DNA from: an uncultured Collinsella sp.
GTDB taxonomy: Bacteria; Actinomycetota; Coriobacteriia; Coriobacteriales; Coriobacteriaceae
Direction: 5' to 3'
Length of the DNA: 5,861 nucleotides
Assembly (NCBI GenBank): GCA_900555765.1
Contig: USMA01000073.1
Location: forward strand, 1-5,861
A model generated the notes under the pieces. It was given only the letters and a program-made list of their open reading frames with translations, was not told where the DNA came from and searched no databases. Both the position numbers and the translations under genes were made by a program. Positions 5,023-5,861 of the stretch are shown here, one piece after another. The first letter of the stretch is position 1. The number at the start of each line of letters is the position of its first letter.

Positions 5023-5861
5023 ATGCTGTTCGATGTTTGGGGTAGCGATACCCTTATCCACTGGGCCGGCTGGGCCATGGTCTTTATTGGCCTGATCGTG
5101 CTCAACGAGGTCGGCCGCCGCACTAAGCTGGGCGCGGCAATCATCTTTGGCGTGGCTCCGCTGGCCATGACCATCTACTGCGTCGCCATCGCCATCGGCG
5201 TTTCGCAGGGTGCCGAGTGGGCGCTCACCAACCCCACCCATGTGTACCAGAACAGCTGGTCCACTACGCCAAGGTATACGCGGCGCTCGCCGGTTGCTGG
5301 GGCTTCATTGCCATTAAGTACCAGTGGGGAAAGATCGGCAAGGCGCATTGGTTCCGTGCGTGGCCGTTTGTGATCGTCGCCATCAACATCATGATTGCCG
5401 TCGTGTCCGACTTCGAGAGCGCCTACCACTTCTTTGTCCTGGGCGAGTCCACCTGGGTCACCTCCGAAGGTGCTACGCAGCTGGCCGGCTGGAACAACGT
5501 GTTCAACGGCATCGCCGGTGTCATCAACATCTTCTGCATGACCGGTTGGTGGAGCGTCTACGCCTCCGAGGATCAAACCGACATGCTGTGGCCCGACATG
5601 ACCTGGGTCTACATCATCGCCTACGACATCTGGAACTTCTGCTACACCTACAACTGCCTGCCCACCCATTCCTGGTTCTGCGGCTTTGCGCTGCTGTTGG
5701 CGCCCACCGTCGCCGCCTTTATCTGGAACAAGGGCGGCTGGATCCAGAACCGCGCCTTTACGCTGGCCATTTGGTGCATGGTTGCCCAGGTGTTCCCGTA
5801 CTTCCAGGAGGAGTCCGTCTTTGTGACCCACTCCACGCTCGACCCCGGCGCCGCTACCGCG
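5023..5861 (+). pseudogene. DUF5692-like polytopic membrane protein, frameshifted near 5260 and open at the right edge
   Basis: The first frame reads 79 sensible residues from MLFDVWGSDTLIHWAGW to VYQNSW, with membrane segments at about 11-31 and 36-60. It then turns into Arg/Ser/Thr-rich nonsense and stops at 5373. From 5262 a different frame stays open for 200 codons to the window end and continues the protein: HYAKVYAALAGCWGF, then FVIVAINIMIAVVSDFES, NIFCMTGWWSVYA, DMLWPDMTWVYIIAYDIWNF, PTHSW and NKGGWIQNR. These give about six more hydrophobic, Trp-rich segments. One extra T after the TGG at 5257-5259 would restore W-F-H-Y and a single frame. I recognise it from memory as a DUF5692-type family of unknown function. 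The frameshift may be a real mutation or a sequence error. Neighbour position suggests control by the TetR protein; no function is claimed. Confidence 0.8.

Noticed and set aside
5175..5831. 218-codon minus-strand frame over the membrane-protein gene
   Set aside because: Asp/Gly/His-rich and opposite a clear chain of membrane segments on the plus strand.
1..5861. CRISPR arrays, tRNA or rRNA genes, insertion sequences
   Set aside because: No regularly spaced direct repeats, cloverleaf-like sequence, transposase or terminal inverted repeats were found by eye.

Overview
The window looks like chromosomal DNA from a high-GC, anaerobic, gut-type actinobacterium. My best guess is the Coriobacteriia, close to Collinsella. 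This rests on the gene mix: a mannose-family PTS EIIA, the [NiFe]-hydrogenase maturation protein HypA, a large Cys-rich GltD-like flavoprotein, a TetR regulator and a DUF5692-like membrane protein. It also rests on strong AAAGGAG-type ribosome sites. The taxonomic call is inference; there is no rRNA or marker gene here.

Layout. Positions 1-370 (minus) hold the first 123 codons of a PTS EIIA domain that runs off the left edge. Positions 371-707 are a visibly AT-rich spacer that carries its leader and probable promoter. hypA (708-1136, minus) starts with GTG. A 194-bp spacer with two strong hairpins separates it from the main gene of the window. That gene is a reading frame of 925 codons on the minus strand, from 4108 down to 1331. 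It encodes a winged-helix-like N-terminus, several Fe-S cysteine clusters, a GltD-type FAD/NAD(P)H oxidoreductase core and a C-terminal ferredoxin-like tail. Two stop codons interrupt the frame without shifting it: TAG at 3632-3634 and TGA at 2816-2818. Diverging from it on the plus strand are a TetR-family regulator (4297-4959) and a polytopic membrane protein (from 5023, open at the right edge). The membrane protein has an apparent 1-base deletion near 5260.

Main point. The TGA sits exactly where the conserved cysteine of the GltD-type CGRVC motif should be. The frame stays open and homologous on both sides. The downstream part has no ribosome site of its own. A two-tier hairpin lies at the distance expected of a bacterial SECIS element. 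This is best read as a candidate selenoprotein whose selenocysteine replaces an Fe-S cluster ligand. The TAG has no such explanation and is more likely a nonsense mutation, a recent gene split or a sequence error. The frameshift in the membrane protein gene also keeps open that the locus is decaying or the sequence has errors, and this weakens confidence in the selenoprotein reading somewhat.

Working together. The oxidoreductase, TetR and membrane genes share a divergent control region with two perfect 15-bp palindromes of the same design (TTGAC-R-NNN-Y-GTCAA) and a degenerate third copy. The simplest model is that the TetR protein controls both its own membrane-protein operon and the divergent redox enzyme. 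The PTS and hypA genes are probably separate units.
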